From assembly GCF_000732925.1 (NCBI RefSeq), contig NZ_CP008953.1, positions 3,906,001 to 3,970,000 of the forward strand: 64,000 nucleotides of DNA, read 5' to 3'. Origin of the DNA: Amycolatopsis japonica. GTDB lineage: Bacteria; Actinomycetota; Actinomycetes; Mycobacteriales; Pseudonocardiaceae. Shown here piece by piece: positions 25,966-34,722 of the stretch. Below the pieces are notes generated by a model. That model was not told where the DNA came from. It did not search any database and saw only the letters and a list, made by a program, of their open reading frames with translations. Positions within the stretch are counted from its first letter, which is position 1; each line of letters starts with the position of its first letter. Both the position numbers and the translations under genes were made by a program.

Positions 25966-27387
25966 GTGACCGTGACCGAATCGGGCACTTCCGCCGAAGG
26001 TGTCCAGGGGTCGGAAAACCCGCAGCTGAGTTTGGGTCGCGCCGCCGCGCGAAACCTGGCGACGACGACCAAATCCGTTCCGCAGATGCAGGGAATTTCT
26101 TCCCGGTGGCTGCTGAAGTCCCTCGAATGGGTTCAGGTGAACGGCGGTGCCTACCGGGTCAACCGGCGGCTCAATTACGCGGTCGGCGACGGGCGGGTGA
26201 CCTTCTCGAAGGCGGGCACCGAGGTCAGCGTGATCCCGGCGGAACTCGGTGAACTGAAACCGCTCAAGGGATACGACGACGAAGAGGTCCTCGCCGAACT
26301 CGCGCGCCGCTTCGAACAGCAGGAAGTGGCGGCCGGCGACGTACTCGTCGAATTCGGGCACCGCGCCGATCGGGTCTTCCTCATCGCACACGGCAAGATC
26401 AGCAAGACCGGCCCCGGTCACTACGGTGACGAGACCGCGCTCGGCGTCGTCAAGGACGGCGACTACTTCGGCGCGCAGGCCCTCGTGGACGACGACGGCA
26501 TCTGGGAGTTCACCGCCAAGGCGTCCACCGCCTGCACCGTGCTCACCCTGACCCGCCAGGACTTCGAGCGCGTCCTCGAACAGTCCGAATCGCTGCAGGC
26601 GCAGATCGAGCAGGCGTCGCAGGACTCCGGACGCTCCAACGACTTCGGCGAGGCCGAGATCGACATCTCGTCCGGACACGACGGTGAGCCGCTGCTGCCG
26701 GGCACGTTCGTCGACTACGAGACCTCGCCGCGCGAATACGAACTGAGCGTCGCCCAGACCGTGCTCCGGGTCCACAGCCGGGTGTCCGATCTCTACAACC
26801 AGCCGATGGACCAGACCGAACAGCAGTTGCGCCTGACCATCGAAGCGCTGCGTGAGCGGCAAGAGCACGAAATGATCAACAACACCGACTTCGGCCTGCT
26901 CCACAACGCCGACTTCACCCAGCGGATCGCGACGCGCACCGGCCCGCCGACGCCGGACGACTTCGACGACCTGCTCGCCCTGGTGTGGAAGGACCCCGGT
27001 TTCTTCCTCGCGCATCCGCGCACGATCGCCGCGTTCAGCCGTGAGTGCAGCAAACGCGGCATCTACCCGACCGGCACCGACCTCGGCGGGCACAAGGTGC
27101 CGTCGTGGCGTGGCGTCCCGATCCTGCCGTGCAACAAGATCCCGGTGAGCCAGACCAGCACCAGTTCCGTGCTGCTGATCCGCACCGGGGAGAAGAACCA
27201 GGGCGTCGTCGGCCTGCGTCAGATCGGCCTGCCGGACGAATACGAGCCCGGGCTGAACGTCCGGTTCATGGGCATCTCGGAGCAGGCGATCATCTCCTAC
27301 CTCGTCAGCACCTACTATTCCGCCGCCGTGCTCGTACCGGACGCGCTGGCCGTCCTCGAAGCCGCCGAACTCGGCCGCGAAGGATGA
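25966..27387 (+). CDS. Family 2B encapsulin shell protein A (with cyclic-nucleotide-binding-like domain)
   Basis: A 473-residue protein. The N-terminal arm ([21 protein letters not shown]) and the C-terminal part ([18 protein letters not shown] to the end) match the HK97-fold shell proteins found in 2-methylisoborneol operons. A cNMP-binding-like domain is inserted at about 100-225 ([33 protein letters not shown]). The usual Arg of the phosphate-binding cassette is missing ([11 protein letters not shown] at that place). These proteins were long annotated as Crp-like regulators but form 24-nm-class nanocompartments. GTG at 25966 is chosen with GAAGGGTGGA upstream; an in-frame ATG at 25900 is possible. 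It overlaps the next gene by 4 bases. Confidence 0.85.
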   Translation: MTVTESGTSAEGVQGSENPQLSLGRAAARNLATTTKSVPQMQGISSRWLLKSLEWVQVNGGAYRVNRRLNYAVGDGRVTFSKAGTEVSVIPAELGELKPLKGYDDEEVLAELARRFEQQEVAAGDVLVEFGHRADRVFLIAHGKISKTGPGHYGDETALGVVKDGDYFGAQALVDDDGIWEFTAKASTACTVLTLTRQDFERVLEQSESLQAQIEQASQDSGRSNDFGEAEIDISSGHDGEPLLPGTFVDYETSPREYELSVAQTVLRVHSRVSDLYNQPMDQTEQQLRLTIEALRERQEHEMINNTDFGLLHNADFTQRIATRTGPPTPDDFDDLLALVWKDPGFFLAHPRTIAAFSRECSKRGIYPTGTDLGGHKVPSWRGVPILPCNKIPVSQTSTSSVLLIRTGEKNQGVVGLRQIGLPDEYEPGLNVRFMGISEQAIISYLVSTYYSAAVLVPDALAVLEAAELGREG

Positions 27388-28772
27388 CCGCCGCGACGCC
27401 GGAGGCCGACCGGCGGCTCAGTCTCGGCCCAGCCGCCGCGCGGAACCTGGCGACGACCACCAAGACGCGGCCGCAGATGCAGAGCATCACGCCGCGCTGG
27501 CTGCTGAAGATGCTGCCCTGGGTCGAGGCGACCGGTGGTACCTTCCGGGTCAACCGGCGGTTGACCTACGCGATCGGCGATGGACGGGTGAGCTTCACCA
27601 ACGTCGGCACGGAGGTCCGGGTCGTCCCGCAGGAACTCGCGGAATTGGCCCTGCTGCGGGGTTTCGACGACGAGGACACGCTCACCGCGCTCGCCGACCG
27701 GTTCGTGCAACACGAGTACCAGCCCGGCGAAACGATCGTCAGCCACGGCGCTCCGCTCGACGAGGTCGTGCTGGTCGCGCACGGCAAGATCGCCAAGGTC
27801 GTGCCAGGTGAGTACGGTGCCGAAGCCTCCGTCGGCAGCATGGCCGATGGTGACCATTTCGGCGACGAGATGCTCGCCGGTATCGACCGGAACTGGCCGT
27901 TCACCGCCAAGGCCGTCACCCCGGTGATCGTGCTGACCCTGCGTGCCGAAGACTTCGCCGACCTCAACGGCCGGTCGGAGGCGATGCGCCGCCATGTGCA
28001 GGACATGCTGTCGCACAAGGGAAAGCCGCAGAACGCCAAGGGCGAGGCCGAGATCGGGATGTCGTCCGGACACGACGGTGAGCCGCTGCTGCCGGGCACG
28101 TTCGTCGACTACGAGATCTCGCCGCGCGAGTACGACCTGGCCGTCGCGCAGACTGCGCTCCGGGTGCACACGCGGGTGACCGATCTCTACAACGGGCCGA
28201 TGGACCAGTTCGAAGAGCAACTCCGGCTGACCATTTCGGCGCTGCGTGAGCGGCAGGAGCACGACCTGATCAACAACCGTGAGTTCGGGTTGCTGCACAA
28301 CGCCGATCTCAAGTCGCGGTTCCAGACCCGGTCCGGTCCGCCGACACCCGACGACATGGACGAACTCGTCAGCCGCCGCCGCAAGACGAAGTTCTTCCTC
28401 GCCCACCCGCGCGCGATCGCCGCGTTCGGGAGGGAATGCACGCGCCGCAGCCTGTATCCGGAGGGCACCACCGTCGACGGCAAGGTGGTCGCCGCGTGGC
28501 GCGGGGTGCCGCTCCTGCCCTGCGACAAGATTCCGATCACCGAGAACGGCACGTCCTCGATCCTCGCCATGCGGACCGGCGTGGAGGACAACGGCGTGAT
28601 CGGGCTGCACCAGACCGGCCTGCCCGACGAGTACGAGCCGGGACTGAACGTGCGGTTCGACGGCATCTCCGATCAGGCGGTCGCCAGCTACCTGGTCAGC
28701 ACCTACTACTCCGCCGCCGTGCTCGTGCCCGACGCGCTCGGTGTGCTGGAGAACGTCGAGGTCGCGCGGTGA
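27384..28772 (+). CDS. Family 2B encapsulin shell protein B (paralogue)
   Basis: A 462-residue paralogue of the preceding gene, conserved along its length: [19 protein letters not shown] at the N-terminus, [19 protein letters not shown] in the middle, and [17 protein letters not shown] at the end. Its inserted cNMP-like domain differs most ([20 protein letters not shown]) and also lacks the canonical Arg. Two distinct shell proteins next to each other suggest a mixed two-component shell. It starts at the ATGA overlap at 27384, so the subunits are made from one message in a coupled manner. Function: enclosing the terpene cyclase encoded downstream, by analogy with Streptomyces. Confidence 0.85.
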   Translation: MTAATPEADRRLSLGPAAARNLATTTKTRPQMQSITPRWLLKMLPWVEATGGTFRVNRRLTYAIGDGRVSFTNVGTEVRVVPQELAELALLRGFDDEDTLTALADRFVQHEYQPGETIVSHGAPLDEVVLVAHGKIAKVVPGEYGAEASVGSMADGDHFGDEMLAGIDRNWPFTAKAVTPVIVLTLRAEDFADLNGRSEAMRRHVQDMLSHKGKPQNAKGEAEIGMSSGHDGEPLLPGTFVDYEISPREYDLAVAQTALRVHTRVTDLYNGPMDQFEEQLRLTISALRERQEHDLINNREFGLLHNADLKSRFQTRSGPPTPDDMDELVSRRRKTKFFLAHPRAIAAFGRECTRRSLYPEGTTVDGKVVAAWRGVPLLPCDKIPITENGTSSILAMRTGVEDNGVIGLHQTGLPDEYEPGLNVRFDGISDQAVASYLVSTYYSAAVLVPDALGVLENVEVAR

Positions 28773-28825
28773 CCCCTCGCCCCGCGACGACAACGAACAA
28801 CAACGCTCCAGAAAGGACCACGCAC

Positions 28826-29689
28826 GTGACCATCGCCCGTACTCCCGCTCCCGCCAAGGTTCTGCGCACCGAGTACCAGAAGTCGGTGGCGTCGTACTGG
28901 AACAAGGAGAAGGACCCGGTCAACCTGCGTCTGGGCGATGTGGACGGGCTCTATCACCACCACTACGGGGTCGGCGAGGTCGACTGGTCGGTGCTGGAAG
29001 GCCCCGAAGAGACCCGCGACGAGCGGATCATCGCTGAAATGCATCGCCTCGAGACGGCGCAGGCCGATGTCCTGCTCGATCACCTCGGCGACGTCAAACC
29101 GGACGACCACCTCCTCGACGCCGGCTGCGGGCGCGGCGGGTCCAGCATCATGGCCAACGCGAGGTTCGGCTGCCACGTCGACGGGATCTCGATCTCGGAG
29201 AAACAGGTCGAGTTCGCCAATCACCAGGCGGATATCCGCGGCGTCGCCGACCGGGTGCGCTACCACTTCCGCAACATGCTCGACACCGGCTTCGAAAGCG
29301 GCTCGCGCAAGGCGATCTGGAACAACGAAAGCACCATGTACGTGGACCTCCACGAGCTGTTCGCCGAGCACGCGCGACAGCTGGAGTTCGGCGGCCGCTA
29401 CGTCACCATCACCGGGTGCTACAACGACGTGACCGGAGGCCGGTCGAAGGCCGTGGCGCAGATCGACCAGCACTACACGTGCAACATCCATCCGCGCAGC
29501 GCGTACTTCAAGGCCATGACGGCCAACGACCTGGTGCCGATCTCGGTGGTGGATCTGACGCCGGACACGATCCCGTACTGGGAGCTGCGGGCGAAGTCTT
29601 CGGTAGCGACCGGGATCGAAGGACCGTTCCTGGACGCCTACCGCGAAGGCAGCTTCCACTATCTGCTCATCGCCGCGGACCGCGTCTGA
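28826..29689 (+). CDS. Geranyl diphosphate 2-C-methyltransferase
   Basis: A 287-residue SAM methyltransferase with motif I LLDAGCGRGGSSIMA and VDGISISEKQVEFANHQA. N-terminal and C-terminal segments typical of GPP C-methyltransferases are present (YQKSVASYWNKEKDPVNLRL; YWELRAKSSVATGI). It makes 2-methyl-GPP, the precursor of 2-methylisoborneol. GTG at 28826 follows GAAAGGACC. It is encoded between the shell genes and the cyclase, the conserved order of this pathway. Confidence 0.93.
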   Translation: MTIARTPAPAKVLRTEYQKSVASYWNKEKDPVNLRLGDVDGLYHHHYGVGEVDWSVLEGPEETRDERIIAEMHRLETAQADVLLDHLGDVKPDDHLLDAGCGRGGSSIMANARFGCHVDGISISEKQVEFANHQADIRGVADRVRYHFRNMLDTGFESGSRKAIWNNESTMYVDLHELFAEHARQLEFGGRYVTITGCYNDVTGGRSKAVAQIDQHYTCNIHPRSAYFKAMTANDLVPISVVDLTPDTIPYWELRAKSSVATGIEGPFLDAYREGSFHYLLIAADRV

Positions 29690-29706
29690 ACCTGGAGAGC
29701 GAAGCG

Positions 29707-30837
29707 ATGACCGAACAGGGTGCGCTCGCCACACTGCTGGCCGGTCCGAGCGGGCTGGGCACGTCGGCCGCCCGGCTGGCGGCCCGGCTGACCGCGGTTC
29801 CTCAGGAGGCTCCGTCACCTGAGGGACCCGGTCTCGACCCGGCTTACGCGTACCGGCCGTGGGGTGACGGGTCGGCGCCGCCGCTGTACTGCCCCGTCAC
29901 CGAACGGATCAACGACCCGCTCGCCGTGGAGGTCGACCGGCGGCTGGTGCTGTGGGCGGGGGAGTGCGGGTTCGACGAGGAGGAGTGCGAGCAGATCGGG
30001 AAGGCGGGCTTCGGCAGGCTCGTCATGCTCGCCCATCCGGACTGCGAGGATCCCGAGCGGCTGTTGATCTCGGCGAAGCTCAACGCCGCCTGGTGGGCGG
30101 CCGACGACCTCTACGCCGACGACACGTCGCTCGGCGCGGTGCCGGCCGAGCTGCCGCCGAAGCTCGCGCTGGCGATGGCCGCGATGGACCCGGTGCCGTC
30201 ACTGGGCGAATTCAGCCGGGACCTCGACGAAACGCTGCGAAACGACCGGGTCCTGGTGGCCTTGCGCTCGGCGACGGATTTCCTGCGGCGATCCGGGACG
30301 GCCGCGCAGGTCCAGCGTGTCTGCTACTCGACCTTCGCGATGTTCGTGAGCTGGACGGCCTACGCGGCGTGGCGCCACAGCGGAAAATACCCGCCCGCGT
30401 GGGAGTATCTCGCCGCCAGGCAGCACGACAGCTTCTACACCTCGATGACGTTGATCGACGTCCTCGGCGGGTACGAACTGACGTCGAACGTCTACTACGA
30501 CCCTCGGGTCCGCGAGGCGGCGATCCAAGCGGGCACGGCGGCAGTGCTCGTCAACGACGTGCACTCCGTCACCAAGGATCTGGAGGACGAATCGCCGCCC
30601 TGCAACGCGGTCCTGCTGATCGCCGACGACCGGAAATGCACGATCGAAGAGGCCACGGCGATCACCGTCGAACTGCACAACGACGTCGTCCGTGACTTCC
30701 AGGCCGCCCACGAAAAGCTGAGCGCGGTTCCTTCCGTTGAACTGCAACGGTTCCTGCGCGGATTGCGGGGCTGGATGGGCGGCGGTTTCGAATGGCACTC
30801 GACGAGCCCGCGCTACCGGACGAAGCCCAGCGTTTAG
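29707..30837 (+). CDS. 2-methylisoborneol synthase
   Basis: A 376-residue class I terpene cyclase that turns 2-methyl-GPP into 2-methylisoborneol, an earthy odour compound. The first metal motif is DDLYADD at residues 133-139 and the NSE triad is NDVHSVTKD at 283-291. The terminal Arg-Tyr pair (SPRYRTKP) is also present. The first 60 residues are low-complexity (Gly, Ala, Pro) and include GPSGLGTSAARL at 13-24, the part expected to act as the cargo-loading segment for the encapsulin shell. This disordered tail is shorter than in known Streptomyces enzymes. The stop codon lies inside the hairpin that follows. Confidence 0.93.
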   Translation: MTEQGALATLLAGPSGLGTSAARLAARLTAVPQEAPSPEGPGLDPAYAYRPWGDGSAPPLYCPVTERINDPLAVEVDRRLVLWAGECGFDEEECEQIGKAGFGRLVMLAHPDCEDPERLLISAKLNAAWWAADDLYADDTSLGAVPAELPPKLALAMAAMDPVPSLGEFSRDLDETLRNDRVLVALRSATDFLRRSGTAAQVQRVCYSTFAMFVSWTAYAAWRHSGKYPPAWEYLAARQHDSFYTSMTLIDVLGGYELTSNVYYDPRVREAAIQAGTAAVLVNDVHSVTKDLEDESPPCNAVLLIADDRKCTIEEATAITVELHNDVVRDFQAAHEKLSAVPSVELQRFLRGLRGWMGGGFEWHSTSPRYRTKPSV

Positions 30838-30893
30838 TCCTCTGGATGCGGTGGTTCGCGACACGAACTTCCGCATTCAGAGGACTAAACGCG
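30829..30893. terminator. Hairpin between the terpene cyclase and ligase genes
   Basis: A stem with 14 perfect pairs (30830-30843 with 30879-30892) extends inward with one mismatch to about 22 pairs. The cyclase stop TAG (30835-30837) lies in the left arm, and the ligase gene ends at 30902. It is the only hairpin of this group whose arm (TTTAGTCCTCT) is not GAAGGCC- or CACTCAC-like. Confidence 0.6.
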
Positions 30894-30901
30894 GGAGGAG
30901 G

Positions 30902-32893
30902 TCAGACGACGCCGGCCTCGATCAGCTGGCCCCAGATCACGCCCTGGTCCACGACCTCGACTTCGAGCTTTTCGGCCTTGGTGAGCTTGCTCGCGCCGAC
31001 GTCCGCGCCGGTGATGAGCAGGTCCGTGTTCGCCGAGACCGACGACGCGATGGTCGCGCCCGCCTTTTCGCACAGCCGCTGGAAGGTCGGGCGCGGCACC
31101 TTCTCACCGGAGCGCGGGTCGCTGATCGATCCGGTGACGACGACCGTCTTTCCTTCCAGCGGGGCGCCTGCCGCGACGACCGGCGGGAGGTCTTCTTCAC
31201 GCACGTCCAGTGAGACTCCGACTTCGCGCAGCCGCTCGAGCTCGGGACGGAGGCGGGTGAGGTGCTCGATCAGGGACGCGGCGACCTTCGGACCGATGTC
31301 CTCGACGGCGACGAGCCCCTCTTCGCCCGCGTCCACGACGGCTTCCAGCGAACCGAACCCGGCCCGGCACAGCCGCGCGGCGGTGCCTTCGGAGGCCATC
31401 GGGATCGCGAGACCGATCAGCGCGCGGCGCAGGCCGACGGCCCGGCTCGCGTTGATCGACTCGATCATGCGGGTGGCGGAGATGTCGCCGATGCGATCGA
31501 ACTCCAGCAGCCTTTCTTTGGTGAGCCGGTAGAAGTCCGACGGGTGTTCGAGAATCCCGGCCTCGGCGAGCCGCTCGATCCAGACGCCGCCGATCGCGTC
31601 GATGTCGGCGGCCGCGCGCGACGCCCAGTGGATCAGCCGCCGGACGGTCTGGGCGGGACAGGCGACGTTGGTGCAGAACAGTTCCCGGCTGTTGCCCTGT
31701 TCGGTCAGCGGCTCTTCACACGACGGGCACACCGACGGCGGCACGATCTCCCGCTCCTCGCCGGTCCGCTTGGCGGCGTCGAGGACACCGGCCACGAACG
31801 GGATCACGTCGCCGGCACGCCGCACCAGCACGGTGTCGCCGATCTTGATCCCGCGGGCCTTGATGACCTCCTGGTTGGCCAACGTCGCCCGCGTGACGGT
31901 GGTCCCGCCGACGAACACCGGCTCCAGCCACGCGACGGGCGCGATCTTGCCGGTCTTGCCGACGTCCCAGACGACATCGGCGAGCACGGTGGTCTTCTCC
32001 TCGGCGGCGAACTTGAAGGCCAGCGCCCCGCGCGGTGAACTGGACCGCGTTCCGGCGGCGGCGTACGCGTCGCGATCCGCCAGGCGCAGCACCGCACCGT
32101 CGAGGTCGTAGTCGAGATCGTTGCGCTGCTGCTCGATGGTCGTGATGACGGCCTGCGCCGACTCGGCGTCTTCGCAGTGCCGCATGTCGGCGGCGGCGAA
32201 CCCGAGCGTCCGCAGCGCGCCGTCGAGATCGGTTTCCGCGCTGTCGGGCTCCGTGGAGAGGTCGAACGCGAAGAACTGCAGCCGCCGTTCGGCGACGGTG
32301 GCCGGATCCTTCGCGCGCAGGGTGCCCGCGGCGGCGTTGCGCGGGTTGATCAGCGGCTTGTCCGGGTGGACCTTGTTGTAGGCGGCGAAAGTGGAACGCA
32401 GCATGACGGCCTCGCCGCGGACCTCGACCCGGCCTGGGGCGTCGACCTTGTCCGGGACGCCGTCGGTCAGCGCCCGGACCAGCATGGTCACGTCGTCGCC
32501 CGTGGTCCCGTCGCCGCGGGTGACCGCCCTGGCGAGGCGGCCGTTCTCGTAGACGAGGGCGAGCGACAGACCGTCGAGCTTCGGCATGACGACCACCGGC
32601 TGCCCGGGGAACCGGGCGAAGAACGCCTCGACCTGCTCCGGTTTGGTCGCCTTCTCCAGCGACAACATCGGCCGCGAGTGGCGGATGGGCGCATGCAGGA
32701 CGGCGGGCGCGCCGACCTGGTCGAGCGGGTTCGGCTCCGGGGCGAGCTCGGGATTCGCCTCGATGAGCCCGCGCAATTCGTCTTCGATCGCGTCGTAGTC
32801 GGCGTCGGCCACCTTCGGCGAGCCCCGGTAGTAGGCGTCGCGAAGGACGACGATCTGATCGGCGAGTTCTTGGATGCGGTCCCGAGCGTTCAC
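30902..32893 (-). CDS. ligA: NAD+-dependent DNA ligase (short paralogue)
   Basis: A 663-residue ligase. The adenylation Lys is K105 in MPKLDGLSLAL. A complete four-Cys zinc site (CPSC, then 14 residues to C, then C after four), helix-hairpin-helix domains and a C-terminal BRCT domain (about 585-663) are all seen. It seals nicks in DNA using NAD+. Actinobacterial housekeeping LigA is commonly about 700 residues or more, so this may be a second ligase, but the other copy is not in the window. It starts with GTG at 32893. Confidence 0.93.
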   Translation of the reverse strand: MNARDRIQELADQIVVLRDAYYRGSPKVADADYDAIEDELRGLIEANPELAPEPNPLDQVGAPAVLHAPIRHSRPMLSLEKATKPEQVEAFFARFPGQPVVVMPKLDGLSLALVYENGRLARAVTRGDGTTGDDVTMLVRALTDGVPDKVDAPGRVEVRGEAVMLRSTFAAYNKVHPDKPLINPRNAAAGTLRAKDPATVAERRLQFFAFDLSTEPDSAETDLDGALRTLGFAAADMRHCEDAESAQAVITTIEQQRNDLDYDLDGAVLRLADRDAYAAAGTRSSSPRGALAFKFAAEEKTTVLADVVWDVGKTGKIAPVAWLEPVFVGGTTVTRATLANQEVIKARGIKIGDTVLVRRAGDVIPFVAGVLDAAKRTGEEREIVPPSVCPSCEEPLTEQGNSRELFCTNVACPAQTVRRLIHWASRAAADIDAIGGVWIERLAEAGILEHPSDFYRLTKERLLEFDRIGDISATRMIESINASRAVGLRRALIGLAIPMASEGTAARLCRAGFGSLEAVVDAGEEGLVAVEDIGPKVAASLIEHLTRLRPELERLREVGVSLDVREEDLPPVVAAGAPLEGKTVVVTGSISDPRSGEKVPRPTFQRLCEKAGATIASSVSANTDLLITGADVGASKLTKAEKLEVEVVDQGVIWGQLIEAGVV

Positions 32894-32947
32894 GGGGCTG
32901 AGATTACCCGGGACCCCCGACAGAACCCGGTCCGAAGAGGACTCGTG

Positions 32948-34045
32948 TCACGGGTTGATGGCGAGCACCAGGAACGAGGCCAGCAGGACCAGGTGCACGC
33001 CGCCCTGCAGCCGGGTCGCGCGGCCGGGGACGACGGTGAGCACGCTGACCGCGATCGTCAGCGCCAGCAGCACGATATGGGTCGCGCCGAGGCCCAGCAG
33101 GAGGGGCCCGTCCAGCCAGATCGACGCCAGCGCGATGGTCGGGATGGTGAGCCCGATGCTCGCGATCGCCGAACCGTAGGCGAGGTTGATGCTGGTCTGC
33201 ATCCGATCGCGCCGCGCGGCCCTGGTCGCGGCCAGCGTTTCCGGCAGCAGCACCAGCATGGCGATCACGACGCCGACGAACGACTGCGGGAAGCCCGCCG
33301 CGCTGACCCCCGCTTCGATGGCGGGGGATTCGACCTTCGCCAGGCCGACGACGGCGACCAGCGCGACGAGCAGCAGGCCGAGGCTGGTGAGCGCGGCCTT
33401 GTTGGTCGGCGGCTCGGCGTGTTCCTCTTCCTTGACCGAACCCTCGCTGTCGACCGGCAGGAAGAAGTCGCGGTGGCGCACGGTCTGTGTGAGCACGAAA
33501 AGGCCGTAGAGCAGCAGCGAGGCGACGGCGGCGAAGGTGAGCTGCGTGCCGTTGAACGCCGGCCCCGGGGTGCTGGTGGTGAAGGTCGGCAGCACGAGAC
33601 TGACGGTCGCCAGCGTCGCCACGGTGGCGAGCGCGCCGCCGCTGCCTTCGGGGTTGAAGTGCGTCTCGCCGTACCGACGGGCGCCGACCATGAGCGAAAT
33701 GCCGGCGATGCCGTTCATGGTGATCATCACCGCGGCGAACACCGTGTCGCGGGCCAGCGTCCCGGCCTCGGGGCCGCCCGAGGACATCATCGTCACGATC
33801 AGCGCGACTTCGATGACCGTGACCGCGATCGCCAGCACCAGCGAGCCGAAAGGCTCCCCGACACGATGTGCCACCACTTCGGCGTGGTGAACCGCGGCCA
33901 GCACCGTCCCGCCGAGCGCGAGCGCGACGATGATCACCGGCACCGCGCCCAGGTCGCGTCCCCAGCTCAGCGCCAGCACGACGATGGCGACGACCGGCAT
34001 GACGGTGGTCCAGGACAGCGGGAATCGCCTGTGGGAAGCGGCCAT
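32948..34045 (-). CDS. Calcium/cation:proton antiporter (ChaA-like)
   Basis: A 365-residue integral membrane protein of the CaCA superfamily with about eleven helices. The two conserved repeats are GEPFGSLVLAIAVTVIEVAL and PETLAATRAARRDRMQTSIN...GSAIASIGLTIP; their acidic residues (E, E) coordinate the ion in this family. A charged loop (DSEGSVKEEEHAEPP) separates the halves. ATG at 34045 follows GAAGGTGG; a GTG at 34063 is a less likely start. It would export calcium or sodium in exchange for protons. Confidence 0.88.
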   Translation of the reverse strand: MAASHRRFPLSWTTVMPVVAIVVLALSWGRDLGAVPVIIVALALGGTVLAAVHHAEVVAHRVGEPFGSLVLAIAVTVIEVALIVTMMSSGGPEAGTLARDTVFAAVMITMNGIAGISLMVGARRYGETHFNPEGSGGALATVATLATVSLVLPTFTTSTPGPAFNGTQLTFAAVASLLLYGLFVLTQTVRHRDFFLPVDSEGSVKEEEHAEPPTNKAALTSLGLLLVALVAVVGLAKVESPAIEAGVSAAGFPQSFVGVVIAMLVLLPETLAATRAARRDRMQTSINLAYGSAIASIGLTIPTIALASIWLDGPLLLGLGATHIVLLALTIAVSVLTVVPGRATRLQGGVHLVLLASFLVLAINP

Positions 34046-34108
34046 GCCGCCACCTTCGCACACTCTGCGTGACGTCGCCGCTCCATGGGGGTCGCGGGGT
34101 GACGAAGT

Positions 34109-34645
34109 TTAGCGAGCGCCGACCCCGTTCAGGAAGGTCTCGACGAGCAGATCGGCGGCGCGCGGCGCGTCCATGTCCTCCCGTGAAGCGAGATGGAGGA
34201 GCTGGATCAGCAGCCTGCCCGCCCAGCCGTCCGGGACGTCCGCGCGGAGAAATCCCTCGTCGGTGGCCCGCTGCAGGAACCTCTCCACCTCGGCGGAGAG
34301 CCGGTTCCGGCGGTCCTGGATGGCGGGTTCGGCGCGCATCCGGGTCAGTTCGACCGGCCAGGCGCGGTTGACCTCGATGATGCCCTCGACGTAGCGGTGC
34401 AAGGCCACGGGAACAGCCGTCTCGGTGAGCCGGGCGGAGTGGACGACCTGCTCGACCGCGGTCAGCCGCGAGTCGTAGATGGCGGCCAAGAGCTCCTCGC
34501 GGGAGGCGAAGCGCCGATACACGGTGCGCCTGTCGACACCGGCTTCGGCGGCGATCGCGCCGATGCTGGCCGAGGGGTCGTGAGCGAGCATGCGCGCGCC
34601 GGTGGTCAGGACGGCTTCGAGATTGCGCGTAGCGTCGGCTCTCAT
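34109..34645 (-). CDS. TetR-family regulator
   Basis: A 178-residue TetR-type protein; the helix-turn-helix is in SIGAIAAEAGVDRRTVYRRF. It is divergent from an aldehyde dehydrogenase gene across 77 bases, the usual arrangement for a repressor of that gene. A clear palindrome was not identified in the gap; TTAACCGTTA-like half sites lie near 34675. Confidence 0.85.
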   Translation of the reverse strand: MRADATRNLEAVLTTGARMLAHDPSASIGAIAAEAGVDRRTVYRRFASREELLAAIYDSRLTAVEQVVHSARLTETAVPVALHRYVEGIIEVNRAWPVELTRMRAEPAIQDRRNRLSAEVERFLQRATDEGFLRADVPDGWAGRLLIQLLHLASREDMDAPRAADLLVETFLNGVGAR

Positions 34646-34722
34646 TCCGGGAATGTATCACGCTGCTGTGTCGTTAACCGTTATAAGTGCTACTCCGATG
34701 TGACAGTTAGCGAGGCGGAACG

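Noticed and set aside
26045..27525. Recent duplication of the shell genes by recombination
   Set aside because: The two proteins differ throughout, with only short shared blocks such as [18 protein letters not shown], so the duplication is old.
25966..28772. Reading the two cNMP-domain proteins as Crp-type transcription factors
   Set aside because: There is no helix-turn-helix. The long C-terminal region and operon context match encapsulin shell proteins.
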